The translations under genes were made by a program, and so were the position numbers. From the NCBI GenBank assembly GCA_003116975.1, contig BGKB01000009.1, positions 435,126 to 499,125 of the forward strand: DNA of 64,000 bases, in the 5' to 3' direction. Under the pieces are notes generated by a model. That model did no database searches, was not told the DNA's origin, and saw nothing but the letters and a program-made list of their open reading frames with translations. The stretch is from Aurantiochytrium sp. KH105 (taxonomy: Eukaryota; Sar; Bigyra; Thraustochytrida; Thraustochytriidae). The number at the start of each line of letters is the position of its first letter. Position 1 is the first letter of the stretch. Positions 8,906-19,453 of this stretch are shown here, in pieces.

Positions 8906-10081
8906 TCACTCTTCGAGCTGAAGCGTGAGGTTATCATCATCGTCGTTGTCATCAAAAAGAGATTCGTCGTCCGACTGCATACCGAGCGACTGCGTCCACT
9001 CGATCAGATCGTCGACCTTGTGTTCGGTGGACTCGAGCGGCGACGTCGATGTAGTGTCATCGACGCACGGAATGTCAAGCGTCTCGACATCGGGCTCAGC
9101 CTTGGCGCTACGAAGATTGAGCTCGTTGATATCGCTCGAAAGCGCCGAAGGCCATCCTTGCGTGAGCGGTTCCATCGCGGATGTGCGCTCAATGGCGCGT
9201 GAAGGGCCACCCAGGCGAGGGACGCTCGGTTGGGGCGATCTGGGGGACGCGTGCGGAGAGCGTTCTTCATTCATAGGGGGCGGCACATCAGGATGGGGCA
9301 AGAGTGTGTCGAATAACAGCGATGGTCTTGTGGGTAGAATCGCAGGAGCCTCAAAGAGACGCTCTTGCGTCTTGGTCTCGGCATCGACGGTGCCATCGTC
9401 CTTGCTCTCTTTGGCTTCAGAAGCTCCATGGTCTGTCTGCTGGTTGCTATCTGGAACAGTGGCGCCGTCCTTTTCTTCTTCTGCCGAAGACGTAGACTCG
9501 TTATCAGAGTTCATTGCGTCTCCTGCATCGGAAGCCTTGCCTTCGTAGAATTGCTTGCGTCTCATTTCAATGAGCGTAGCCTTGTTGGGGCGAGGGAGCG
9601 CTCCTGTCGTGCCAAAGCGCTTTCTCGTGGAAAGCCCACCTGTATTTTCCTTCGATAACTGGGAAACCCGAGTCTTGCGACCCACGATGCTCGTCGACCC
9701 ACGGCGGGATCTCCACGCCTGCTTGGGCGTCCGTCTCACGTCAGAGTCATCAGCGGAAAGGTGGTGCTTGAAAAACCCGACGAGAAGCTCCTTGCGGGAC
9801 TTGGTGTCATTGGCCACGTTCTGCAGTTCCGAAAGTAGCTCATTCACGTGGGCGCCATCCATGCTTGCAAGCCGACGTTCGAGTGTGCTCAAGACCCCGT
9901 CATGGCCGCCTTGGCTATCTACCAGGCTTTCTTCATCGTCGCAAGTCTCTGGGGTGTCAGGTTCGTCGGTAGTAAGCTCAAGATCGGGCCTGCCACTCGA
10001 GTACGTGCTCCGACGCCGCAAGCGATTGGGCACCTCGCCCGTCCGCGCGAGCTGGTACTCTTGCCAAGGGCCGATATACAT
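8906..10081 (-). CDS. Unrecognised, mostly disordered acidic protein
   Basis: A 391-residue protein I do not recognise. The first ATG of the frame is at 10081; the frame is open further upstream without an ATG, so an upstream exon is possible. The N-terminus begins MYIGPWQEYQLAR, a compact Trp/Tyr-containing motif and the only ordered-looking stretch there. Residues about 68-100 hold a predicted short helix (VLSTLERRLASMDGAHVNEL) and an adjacent one (SRKELLVGFFKHHLS). The rest is Ser/Asp/Glu/Pro-rich and ends in a run of Asp (DDNDDDDNL). The composition suggests a scaffold or regulatory protein; no function is claimed. Confidence 0.6.
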   Translation of the reverse strand: MYIGPWQEYQLARTGEVPNRLRRRSTYSSGRPDLELTTDEPDTPETCDDEESLVDSQGGHDGVLSTLERRLASMDGAHVNELLSELQNVANDTKSRKELLVGFFKHHLSADDSDVRRTPKQAWRSRRGSTSIVGRKTRVSQLSKENTGGLSTRKRFGTTGALPRPNKATLIEMRRKQFYEGKASDAGDAMNSDNESTSSAEEEKDGATVPDSNQQTDHGASEAKESKDDGTVDAETKTQERLFEAPAILPTRPSLLFDTLLPHPDVPPPMNEERSPHASPRSPQPSVPRLGGPSRAIERTSAMEPLTQGWPSALSSDINELNLRSAKAEPDVETLDIPCVDDTTSTSPLESTEHKVDDLIEWTQSLGMQSDDESLFDDNDDDDNLTLQLEE

Positions 10082-11491
10082 GGTGGTGATCCTTTCGTAA
10101 TGAGCGGGCGTCGCGTCTCGATTCCGACGATTCCGCTTTGCCTTGTGTCTGCCCTCACCTAGGGCGGCCGCGAGCAAGGGCAGGGGGATGAGAAAGCCTG
10201 TTGCTTGTTGCGTACGGCGTCAAGCTTCACCTGGACACGCCTGCAGGTAAGCGCGCGAGTCCATTCCTGCGCAAGCTCTGCTTGCGGAGGCAAAGTCAAA
10301 TGGAAAAGAGCAGCGGTCCAGGCGACCAGCAAACGGCGAGACCCTGAACCGCAGAGAGAGAGAGAGAGAGAATGCCTTACGCACAATAGGTGAAAACGAT
10401 ACGGAAAGGGAGGTTGGACCTCTTCTCCCTCCTTCAGCTACTCTACTGCCACGGCCTTCCCCGGATCCGATGGATCAAGACCTGGATCCGGTCGGGCGCG
10501 GCGCGGGACATCTCCAACGAATAGTGGACTCCGCGCAGGCCCCTTCGCACTTCATCATGGAGGGAGAGGAAGCAGAATAACTACTTGGCCCAGGTACACA
10601 CCCCTTGTCAAACGGTGTGTACCCCGCACCACGCACCGCTGGCCATGGTGGCTGATCCGTTGAATAGAGCGACGACGTTCACGTTGTCCGAACCTGAAGT
10701 AGGAATCATTCGATTGCGACTTGAAGCCGATTGATTCCGACTTGTGCTGTCAAAGTTGATGAGTTGGCTGGCTGACTGGCTGGCTGGCGAGCTGGCTACA
10801 CAGGGTGGCGGGCACTGGCGCGGAGAACTTTTTTCCCCCTTTTTCTTTTTTACCGCCAAATAAAGCTGATGCTCCATTTTTATGACTGACAGTGACTGAC
10901 ATCTATTGTCTGATGCCCCAGACTTTCACCTCAGCTCTGCGTACCGCGGAACTTTGTTCGTGTAAAGATAGATGATTGAGACAGAGCCGGCGCGTGGGGG
11001 TGTGGTCCAAGTCAAAAATTGGAATACTGACGCGTATAGGCCTCGAAAGAAACTAAAAAGGGAGAGGAGCGGGGGAAGAAAGCGGCTCTGGAATGGACGA
11101 GCCAGGGAAAGGTCAGTCTCGGATTGTGTTCATTCGCTGCTTCCCAAAACTCTCGTTGCCTCAGCTCGCGAGGCAACGAGAGCGCTCGGGTCTCGCGCGC
11201 GCGGCGTCGAGACCGACGGAGGCTGCTCAAGACGACTTACACCGGCCACGAAGGAGACAGCTTTTTGCACGCACCCCCTCTAATATTCTCTGTAGTAGGA
11301 GTCACGTATCGCTTCTTTGCACTGATTTGTGCAAAAAGCTCGAACTTGTAGTTCGATTCTGGGCACGCGGACATTGTGATAAATTGCATGTCTCTTCGGT
11401 CTGCACCAGCGCTCGACGTCTTTCGAGCTAGCTTGCTTGCTCGCTTGCTTCACAGTCTGACAGTCTGACCTAAACGCGACTTCTATTGAGC
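10082..11491. other. Intergenic region between divergent genes
   Basis: About 1.4 kb between two divergently read genes. It holds a GA dinucleotide tract at 10352-10370, a perfect 10-bp hairpin at 10593-10623 (separate entry) and a CTGGCTGG-type repeat near 10763-10797. A gtaagc directly after cag near 10246 could be a splice donor on the + strand, which would imply a 5' UTR intron for the gene starting at 11492. I find no supportable coding sequence. Confidence 0.5.
10593..10623. repeat. Perfect 10-bp inverted repeat (hairpin)
   Basis: GGTACACACC at 10593-10602 is matched exactly by its reverse complement GGTGTGTACC at 10614-10623, with an 11-base loop. It lies in non-coding DNA. It may be a protein-binding palindrome or an RNA hairpin; no T-run follows it, so it does not resemble a simple terminator. 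Confidence 0.75.
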
Positions 11492-12103
11492 ATGGGAGTC
11501 GTGGCTCCCGATCCGCAATTTGTTGTAGCACAGGAAGGGGGTGTGGTGATTATCAAAAAACGAAAAAGGTCGTTTTGGGCGTGGCTCTGTGGCCTCTCTA
11601 CGTTTGTATTTCCGGACTTTTCGACAAACTCGGAAACCTTTATTGAATCAAGACTGGAGGACGAGGCAATACACAAGCTTCCAATCTCACGAAATGCGCC
11701 TATTACCATGCAGCACTCCTTCCGCCACAACAAACATCAGTCGCTGAGAAGGGCAGGCCGAAAAACCACTGCAGATTCCCTCAACTGCTCGTTTAAAATC
11801 AAGGCAAATGACACTGACAGCAACGAGTTTCAAGCAGAGGAAAATACAAACCTCAGGGCAGCAGGCTCTACCAACTTTCCCACATCCAGAGACATCCATG
11901 CTAGTTTTCGAAGAATTCGAAGTCTCGACAGGCTGGAGGAAAACGAGAAGCAACAGCAAGATGTGACATTGAGCCGGGCACGGACGGCACCCAAAGCTAT
12001 TGAGACCTCCACCGACGTTGATCGTTTGCTAAGCGACAGCGATACGGGGGATCAACTGGAGGAACTGCGTCTCATGCAGGCGATGCAGCGAGTTCCTTCT
12101 TGA
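11492..12103 (+). CDS. Unrecognised 203-residue protein
   Basis: The first ATG in the frame is 11492, giving MGVVAPDPQF. Residues about 10-25 are mildly hydrophobic, then KKRKRSFWAWLCGLSTFVFPDF forms a basic patch followed by an aromatic/hydrophobic stretch (about 22-43) that could be a membrane-associated segment. The remainder is Ser/Asn/Gln/Arg-rich, with a heptad-like stretch near 145-160 and an acidic C-terminal helix (QLEELRLMQAMQRV). Gly2 makes N-myristoylation possible but not predicted with confidence. No family is recognised. Codon composition is less GC-rich than neighbouring genes. Confidence 0.5.
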   Translation: MGVVAPDPQFVVAQEGGVVIIKKRKRSFWAWLCGLSTFVFPDFSTNSETFIESRLEDEAIHKLPISRNAPITMQHSFRHNKHQSLRRAGRKTTADSLNCSFKIKANDTDSNEFQAEENTNLRAAGSTNFPTSRDIHASFRRIRSLDRLEENEKQQQDVTLSRARTAPKAIETSTDVDRLLSDSDTGDQLEELRLMQAMQRVPS

Positions 12104-12495
12104 ATTATTGGCGGAAATTCGACATGAATTATACAGTCCGTGGCAGGCAAGGCCTTTGGTTGAATTCGCTTCTTTGCCTCTTCTTCTTGCTGGACCATGG
12201 CGGCCCGAGGTACGTACACTGATAACTTTGCTTTATGGTGTTACGAAAATGTGTTGCAATGAACCTGAATTTTTTGTTACTTTGAAAGAGAGAAGGAAAA
12301 GGAATGAATGATAGCAAGGACGCACGGAAATATCGAATGGATGGTGTCGACGGGTCTCGGCCGCCTCCCGTGCAAACAAACGGGTCTGGAAGACGTAGAG
12401 CAAGGAGAACGAAGAAGAAGAAGAAGAGGAGGAAGAAGAGCAACAATATCAACAGGCACAAAATTCAAAATGAATAGGAATTTCATCAAAGAAAG
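12104..12495. other. Convergent 3' flanks with GAA repeat
   Basis: The 392 bp between the stop of the 203-residue gene and the stop of HIRA. A GAA-rich trinucleotide tract occupies about 12407-12440. No coding sequence is supportable. Confidence 0.6.
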
Positions 12496-15400
12496 TCAAG
12501 TTCGTCTTGCTCTTTTCAAGGATGTTGTCCTGGATGTGTCTTCGCCATTGCTTTGAGCATTTTGCAGTGCACGCAACATATCCGCTGCGAGTTTCTGCAA
12601 CTGTCGATTTGACGCAACGGCAGGAACAACAATATCCTTCAAGAGAGCGCGTTTGCTCACCTGTCCATCCAAAAGTTCAGGCTGCCACCCCGTTGGCGCC
12701 TCTCCCAAGGCCTCGAGCAGGCGCCTGTTTGTAGCGCTTCCGGTGGAAGTCTCGCCCAATAGCGCATTGCATAGAGCTCGCAATCGTGCAAGGTCACCGT
12801 CAGCAGCGAGCTGACGCGCATAGACTTCAAGCCATTCTTGATACTCCGCGGGGCGCTGCAAAACCAATGCAGACGTGCAGAGCGACTCAGCATGCCGCTT
12901 TGAAGCACCACGATTATCTCGTAGGGTCGATGATGTCGCACTGGTAGGCTGCAACAAGTCACGCACTCGAGACGATGGGCGTGCAGACGCGAGACCGGCG
13001 GCCCGACCTGTTTCAACTGTAGCTTGCCGGATGGACGCCAAGACCTGCGCGTCCTGGCCACTGAGTCCGAAGGAGAGCGAGCTATGGAAGTCAGACGCTC
13101 TGTACTCGTCCACATCGGCGATTCGAACCCAGACCCTCATCTTCGCCTCGAACGCGAAGGCAGCGCATTCCTCGCGAAATGCAAGCTTCTCCTCTTCGGC
13201 AAGAATCAAAATCGCCACGCCCTCAGGCGTGACTCCAAAAGCAGCAACAGTCGCAGGCGGGATCTGCTCCGCGACAGCGCCGCTTTCAGAACGATTATCC
13301 TTATCGCTCTGGCCATCGTCCGCCACGCTGTCCTCGTCGCCGCCTTCGTCTTCACTGGCACTCGTATCGTCGGCGTCGTTGTCCTCCTCGTCGAGGTCAT
13401 TGTCTGCGCTCTGAAGCGTTCCCCCCTTTTCTTCTGCGTCAGTACTCGCACGATTTGCGACGCTCACTTCTGCGATCTGCGTCCCACCCACGCCGGATTT
13501 GTCAGTTGTCGCAGCGGCAGAAGATTTATGCGGTTGAACAAGGCCAAGACCCATGCGCCGCGACGCTTCCGTGGTGAAGCGGGAGACCGCAGGCACCAGA
13601 GATCGCAGGGGAATGCGACGCGGTCGAGCAGAGCTGCGCGCCCACAGCGGATCGAGAGTTGCATCCTGTACTGTCACCGTCAGCGTTGTCACATTCCAGA
13701 GACGAAGTCGTCCATCGCACGTTACGCAACCCAGGAATGGGCTTTTCGGGCCTCCGGTGGCGAGGCCTGCAACGCGGCAGGGCAATCGAATTGGAGGCAA
13801 AAGCATCTCTCCTGCTGCACCAAAGAGACAGAGATCTGCCTCCCGCGTGGCGCAGGCCGTGAAAATATCATTTGAGACCACTGCGCACGCGCGGCCTCGC
13901 ACCTTGGATGTCCACGAGGCTATACCAGGCGTTTCGGCAAGCGTGAGTTCGGACTCGATCCGACCGGTGTTCCCTGTGGACGGCCCAAAGATGCCAGCCC
14001 CCTTCGCTTTCTCGCGACGAACATGAACGCGGAGCTGCCCCGATCCCGACGCGTTAAAGGAACGCGTGGCCCAAACCCGCGGACGCTTCGCGCTGCGGAG
14101 TACACGGTCCCGCTCATTCACACTGGTGTCTCGCGACACCACCACGAGCTTGCTCGACACTACACGCACCCCACTCGCGGGAGACAATGACTTCTTCCCA
14201 TCGAGTTGACGCGACAAGGAGCTTGGATTCAGCTGCGTAGATCCCAGCGATGTCGTAGACGGCGCGGCAACCTTGGGAGGTTGCGTGCTCGCTGTCGAAG
14301 TTCCGGACTCTACAGTCGACGACGTTTCTGGTGCCGGCGCGAGTGTCGTCGCAGTGCCCGTGCTCGACGTCTGTGGCATGCGTGCCGACAGAGGGCTTGG
14401 TGGCGCGTCACTCGCTCGTGGCCGGGCTGGAGGATCTCCCCGGCGTCGAGGCACGAGAACATGCGGTTGCGTGCTTGTCCCGGTTGCTTGGGCGCTGCTC
14501 AAAGCGATTGGCGTAATGCGGCGCTTTCCCGTCGATGTGCGTTCCTCACGTTGCGCCTGAACAACGCGTTGGTGAACTTGTGCTTCTTCTTGGGTAGTCG
14601 CATTATTTCCGTCGCCTTGCGCACCAGCATTCGCGGTCAAATCTTGCATTTCAACGTCTGCGTTTGCGCGATGGTCGGGGTCATTGACTTCAAGGTCCTT
14701 TTTAGCCTCAGACTCGAGGCGGAACTGCAGCGGTGTCTCCGAGATACTGGGCTGGGAGTTGCGGAGATCTTCTTCGCCGTAATACTCGTTGAGCAAATTT
14801 GTCAACTCAGCCTTGGAAATGGCAGGCCCCACATGCTCATGAGACTCGAGGTTTCGGCACTGGAGGCAAGCGACCTCGCCTCCCGAAGAACAAAGTACTA
14901 GAGTGGATCCATCGCCGGACCAGCTCAGATCCTGCACCTTGCGCTCGAAAAGCTTGCGCAAGATAAGCAAAGGACGGTTGTGACCGGGCGTCCAGAGCGT
15001 AAGAACGGACCGTTCGCACGCAATGGCGCAAATGGTCGACTTGGGCGACCGGGGCCCATGCGAGTAGATGCACGGACTGAATGCGCACACTGTGATTGGC
15101 GCCGAGTGCCCCACCAGCCGCACCGAGCCCTCCTGATCTTTCCACTTATTTCGTTCGATAACGTAACCCACGTTGCGGGGTTCATCGTAGGCATGTGACA
15201 TGGACAGAAACACGCCGTCGGGCGACCATGACAGGAATTGACGCATCTCTTGGCTCTCTGACTCAGGGAAGGGACCTTTCACTTTGGCCTCAAGTTTCCA
15301 GTCGCCGCAGCGCCAGATAATGACCGCCTTGTCGTTGCCAACGCTGGCAATGTAGCGGCCCACTGGGTCCCAGGCGACTCCCATGGCCCAACCTTCGTGG

Positions 15401-16297
15401 CCCTTGAGGACGGCCACGGCATCGGACTCGACGAGATTAAAGTTACGCGTCCGCATGTCTTCTCGGACTGGCCACACGCGGATCGTGTTATCGATGCTCG
15501 ACGATGCGATCATGTTGCTTCCGGGTGCCCACGAAAGCCCTGTGGTGTCCATGGCGTGTCCTCTAAAGGTCGCAATTCGTTTCCATGTTTCCACATTGTG
15601 TTTTGCGTCGCTGTCGAATCCACTTTTTGCGCCGTCTTGCGCGTGCGCTTGTTGCGTCCACAGCGAGACGAGTCCGAGGGCGTCTCCTGATGCCAAAAAG
15701 TGTCCATCTGGGGACCACTGAAGCTCTCTCACCTCGTTATCCACGGAAGAGGCCCAGAGAAGGGTCGCATCGCTCGTGCCGCCCTCGCCGAGTTTCCAAA
15801 GCTTGACTTTGCTGTCTGCGTGGGGCGTTGCCATATGTGTCAACCGAGATGAGGTTGGGTTGGGTTAGTAGTGTTCGCGATCTTTGGGGTCGAAAATCTT
15901 TACATTGTAATGCAAACGTACCGTCTCCTGCTGTTGCTAATCGCTCGCCATCAGGCGAAAGACTGAGAGCCTGGATCTTTGCCCGCGCTGCAGTGTCAGT
16001 GCAAATACATTGATCCACGTGAGCGAGTCAGTGAGTGAGGGAATGAATCGATCGATTGATTGGATTGGTTGGACATATTCAAATCACGCGTGTCAGTCTG
16101 GATGTCATTCCTCGCCATGTCAAGCCATGCAGAAACATCACGCAGAGCTTTCTTTGGCGGGTCGCAAAGATCTGCGGCTGCGCTGCATAGCGTCGCAGCG
16201 CGTCCATGGAGCTCGGCCAGGGCCAACGACCGAACGTACTTTTTCCGTCTGCGCCAAAGTGGCCGAGGTTTTCCGGCCGAGCCAGGAAGAGCGACAT
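12496..16297 (-). CDS. HIRA: HIRA histone H3.3 chaperone subunit (3 exons)
   Basis: Exons 16297-16240, 15987-15922 and 15815-12496 join to 3444 nt, 1147 residues. Introns (252 and 106 nt) both start GTACGT and end CAG, and the phases match. The join produces an unbroken first WD repeat (SLSPDGERLATAGDDSKVKLW) and a short MSLFLARPENLGH start that resembles the metazoan HIRA N-terminus. A WD40 propeller fills about 20-365. A B-domain-like TGKRRITPIALSS at about 470-482 corresponds to the ASF1-binding motif. A long acidic linker follows, then the C-terminal Hira domain, with ALVLQRPAEYQEWLEVYARQ and a KRALLKDIVVPA-type stretch. HIRA is the core of the replication-independent H3.3 deposition complex in the nucleus. 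It shares a 383-bp divergent promoter with the WDR27-like gene. Confidence 0.85.
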
Positions 16298-16680
16298 GTC
16301 CGCGGGCCTTCCTCCAGCCCGCGCCCCCCTCGCCACCGCGTATCTCGCACCGCGCCGCGCCGTTCGCGCGCGGGTCGCGCTCGCAAGTGGTTGGTCTTTC
16401 TGCTCTGCTCTCGCCCGACTCACGGTTAGACTCCGGCTGCCCGGCCAAGACGACGAAGTTTTCACTTGCGCGCGCCTATAACCCACTTACGACGGAAAGA
16501 TCGACTTGCCGCAAGTGCGGCAAATTTTTCCGGTGGCCAGCCCAATCAACGACCTTGACCATCTTTGTAGTTCGCATTGCGAACTGTCGAGCAATCGAGC
16601 ATCGGGCCTGCGGAGCTCGGGCTCGGGCAGCTTTGTGCGCATTTGCGAGCGAGGAGGGAGCATCGCGCTTCCGCGCGAAC
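16298..16680. promoter_or_regulatory. Divergent HIRA / WDR27-like promoter with CACTTGCG elements
   Basis: This 383-bp head-to-head interval holds CACTTGCGCGCGCCTATAAC at 16463-16482, which includes a TATAA. It is followed by CCACTTACG, GACTTGCCGC (16503-16512) and the inverted form GCAAGTGCGG (16511-16520), so the element occurs on both strands as expected for divergent transcription. A nearly identical block (cacttgcgcgcgcct followed by cccactt) recurs at 50496-50520 upstream of the PH-costars gene. Confidence 0.5.
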
Positions 16681-19413
16681 ATGCCCAGCCCGAGACTGAT
16701 CGGGAGCCCGCGCGCAGCCTCGGCACTCGCGTGTAGCGGATCGTAAGTGCCTGGTAAAGAACGGAAACGAGGAGAGTCCGCCAACTGACACGAGCAGCGA
16801 CGATCGCACTGCGACTTCTGGCGCGAATCGTGATTGAAATAATTGTGCTTTTCAACGAACGAACGATGAACCTCGTGAATTGGCTCTGTACTGCGGCAAA
16901 TTGACGCATGCAGACTTGTCGCGGTATCGTCATTTGACGCGCCGAGCATCACAGTTTGGGAGTGCACCGAGGAAGGACACGACGACAACGAGGTCGCGCC
17001 TCTGTGCGTCTTTACTGTCCGAGGTAGCAGATGCCTCCTCTTGGCATTATCGCCATGCGCGCGGGAGCTTTGGACGCTTTCCGATGAGTCAATTCAGGCT
17101 TGGCGCTTGAATGAGTCGCTGGCCTGGGATGCATTTTACGAAGCGCCTGCAGCTCCATTCGTCGCAAGCGGCATTCTTCGGTGCGCCTCAGGAGGCGCGT
17201 CGACAATCTGCGGGGGCGCAGAGCTCAGCTCTCTGCGCAATCCTGCCAGTGAACGATGGGCCACGTGCAAGGGATCAGATGCTCTTATCATGGACGCGCA
17301 GTTCGTTTCTCTTCCTGGCGTGGCAGATTTTTGTGGAGTCGCCTTTGTCACCGAGGACGGGGCATGTAATCTTTGGGATGCTGATGCTGCAGAAATATTG
17401 TGTCGCATCGCAGACCCCCTTCAAGGCGATATGACGCCGACTTCCTTGGCAGTCTGGGACGGCGCGCTTTGCGTGGTTGGAGATGAAGGCAGTTTTGCCC
17501 TTGTTGAAGTTCGAAAAGGCGCAATGACCGTGTACGATTGCGGCAGTATTTGTGCGGGTCTTGATGCTCACGACACTATGTCTCAAGGTGTCACAGGCGC
17601 ATATTGGCAAAACAACTTGCTTTTGCTGAGCTTTGCGTCGCGTGTGGTGCTTTATGACACCACTGCTGGTCGTGTACTTTCTGACGAGCGTCTCGATGAA
17701 GACGTTGCAAGCATTCGTTGGCCTCTTTGGTCAGAAGGCTGGCTGATCGCGCTGTCGTGCTTTGATAGTAGTTTGTGCGTACGTCAGTTCGATGCTCTTT
17801 CGCGTGCATCGCACTGGCAACCTAAGTCGGCAAGCAAATCGTCGAGCCTCGGAACGGGAAGTGCGGGGCCATGTAGCAACTTATCTGACAAGCATCCTGA
17901 AACTGTGTCTGAGGAGGATAGTGGAGAAGAAAGCGAGTCTGAGGAGGCAAATCAAGAGACAGAGACACTGAGCGTCTTTCCCTCGGCAGATCCCCCGGAG
18001 GCCTCGGCGCTTCGTAGTGTGTCGCGGAATTCGCTTCGGCTGCAAGAGCCTGGCAGAGCGGCACCCAAACGTAAGGAAAAATCGCTCAACAAACCCGTGA
18101 CATTTCACAAGTCTATTAAATCTTCAGGATATGGCACTCCTCCGCAAGTGCGGACGCTGTTCAAGACCGCAAAACAGGAACGCAATGCAAAGTCAAAGAA
18201 TGCTCGGGCTTCCCGAGGAGTAGCAGAGGCGCTCCGATCCCGAGCCGGTGGTCCACCGAGCTACCCGTGCGATTGCGCGCTTGTCAGCGAAAAGCTTGCC
18301 GTCCCCTCGGATGTCGAGGCGAAGATGGAGCACCAGGGTGCTGTTCTCAAGGTCAAGTATTCGTTGGATGGGAGCTTGCTCGGATCGTGTGGGAGTGACA
18401 ATGCTGTGCGAGTGACAAGGCTTCCTCTGAGCAAGCACAAGGGCGATGGCTCAAGTTTTATCGGACATCATGCAAAGGTGGACTCTATTGATTTCAGCTT
18501 TCTTTCGAACCTCATACGCGTGACGAACATTCCTTCGCGTCCACTCATGTTGACGGGATGCGCCGATGGAAGTGCAATGCTGTGGTCCACAGCATTGGCC
18601 CATCCCCTTGCTGTCTTTGCGCCCGAGGCGAAGAGCACTGGATCCGCTTCCAGCAGCAATAATACGAATGGCGGCAAGGTGCAAGCATCGTTTTTTTACC
18701 TGGATCAGTTTGTCCTGGTGAGTCATGGATCGATGGTGCGCATGCACCGGTATGAAATCGATGAACGCGCCGTTGCTCCTTCTCGCGACGTGGATACACA
18801 GCGTGAAAAGAATCGGCAGAAGGTAGCTCTCCACAACGGTGCTGGGTCTGCGAATCAAAAAGTTGTGGCGTCGTGGGACTGCAGTACCGAGGCAAAGAGC
18901 GTAAACGGATTTGCAGCCATGAACGCATTCCACTCTCATCTTGTGCTCCTGAGCCGTTCTGACGGAAGCGTGGCTGCCATCGACGTTGCTGCAGACCGCA
19001 TTTTACGCGTATCGCGTGGCCTGAGTCGCGCCCCACACACGATAACACTTCCTACTCATGCTTTGCACGCAGCGCACCCGCCAGGTGCCTTTGATATGTT
19101 TGTTACGAGTTCAACTGCCGATGGCGGCACCTTGCAAATGTGGGACCTAAGACAGCGTGAAGCCGTGCAAACCCTACAAGGGCATCAAAATCGCGTCCAC
19201 GCCGTCGGGACGAGCATCAGCCCTTGCATGCGATACATTGCAACGGGCTCAGAGGACAATTCGTGCTACTTGTACGATGTGCGCATGGGATCGGTGCATT
19301 CGCGACTTTGGCAGCCGCACAAGGACACCGTTTCCGATGTATCATTTCACCCTGTTGTCCCGTACCTCGCGACTGCATGTCATGATGGACGAATTCGAAT
19401 CTTTGGTAGCTAA
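16681..19413 (+). CDS. WDR27-like WD40 protein (2 exons)
   Basis: Exons 16681-16742 and 16914-19413 join to 2562 nt, 853 residues. The donor is GTAAGT, the acceptor is TGCAG and the intron is 171 nt. Exon 1 (MPSPRLIGSPRAASALACSG) joins in phase to LVAVSSFDAPSITVWE, completing a WD repeat. Two beta-propeller regions flank a charged, disordered linker (about 270-400). The last repeats are the clearest (GGTLQMWDLRQREAVQTLQGH, then SPCMRYIATGSEDNSCYLYD and FHPVVPYLATACHDGRIRIF). The double propeller and the NRVHAVG/SPC phrase recall WDR27, a poorly characterised protein; identification is moderate. It is probably a scaffold. It converges on the GRIP golgin, 40 bp away. Confidence 0.65.
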
Positions 19414-19453
19414 GCTTCATGATAAAATCATCTCGTCCAGACGTTTCGCTTTA

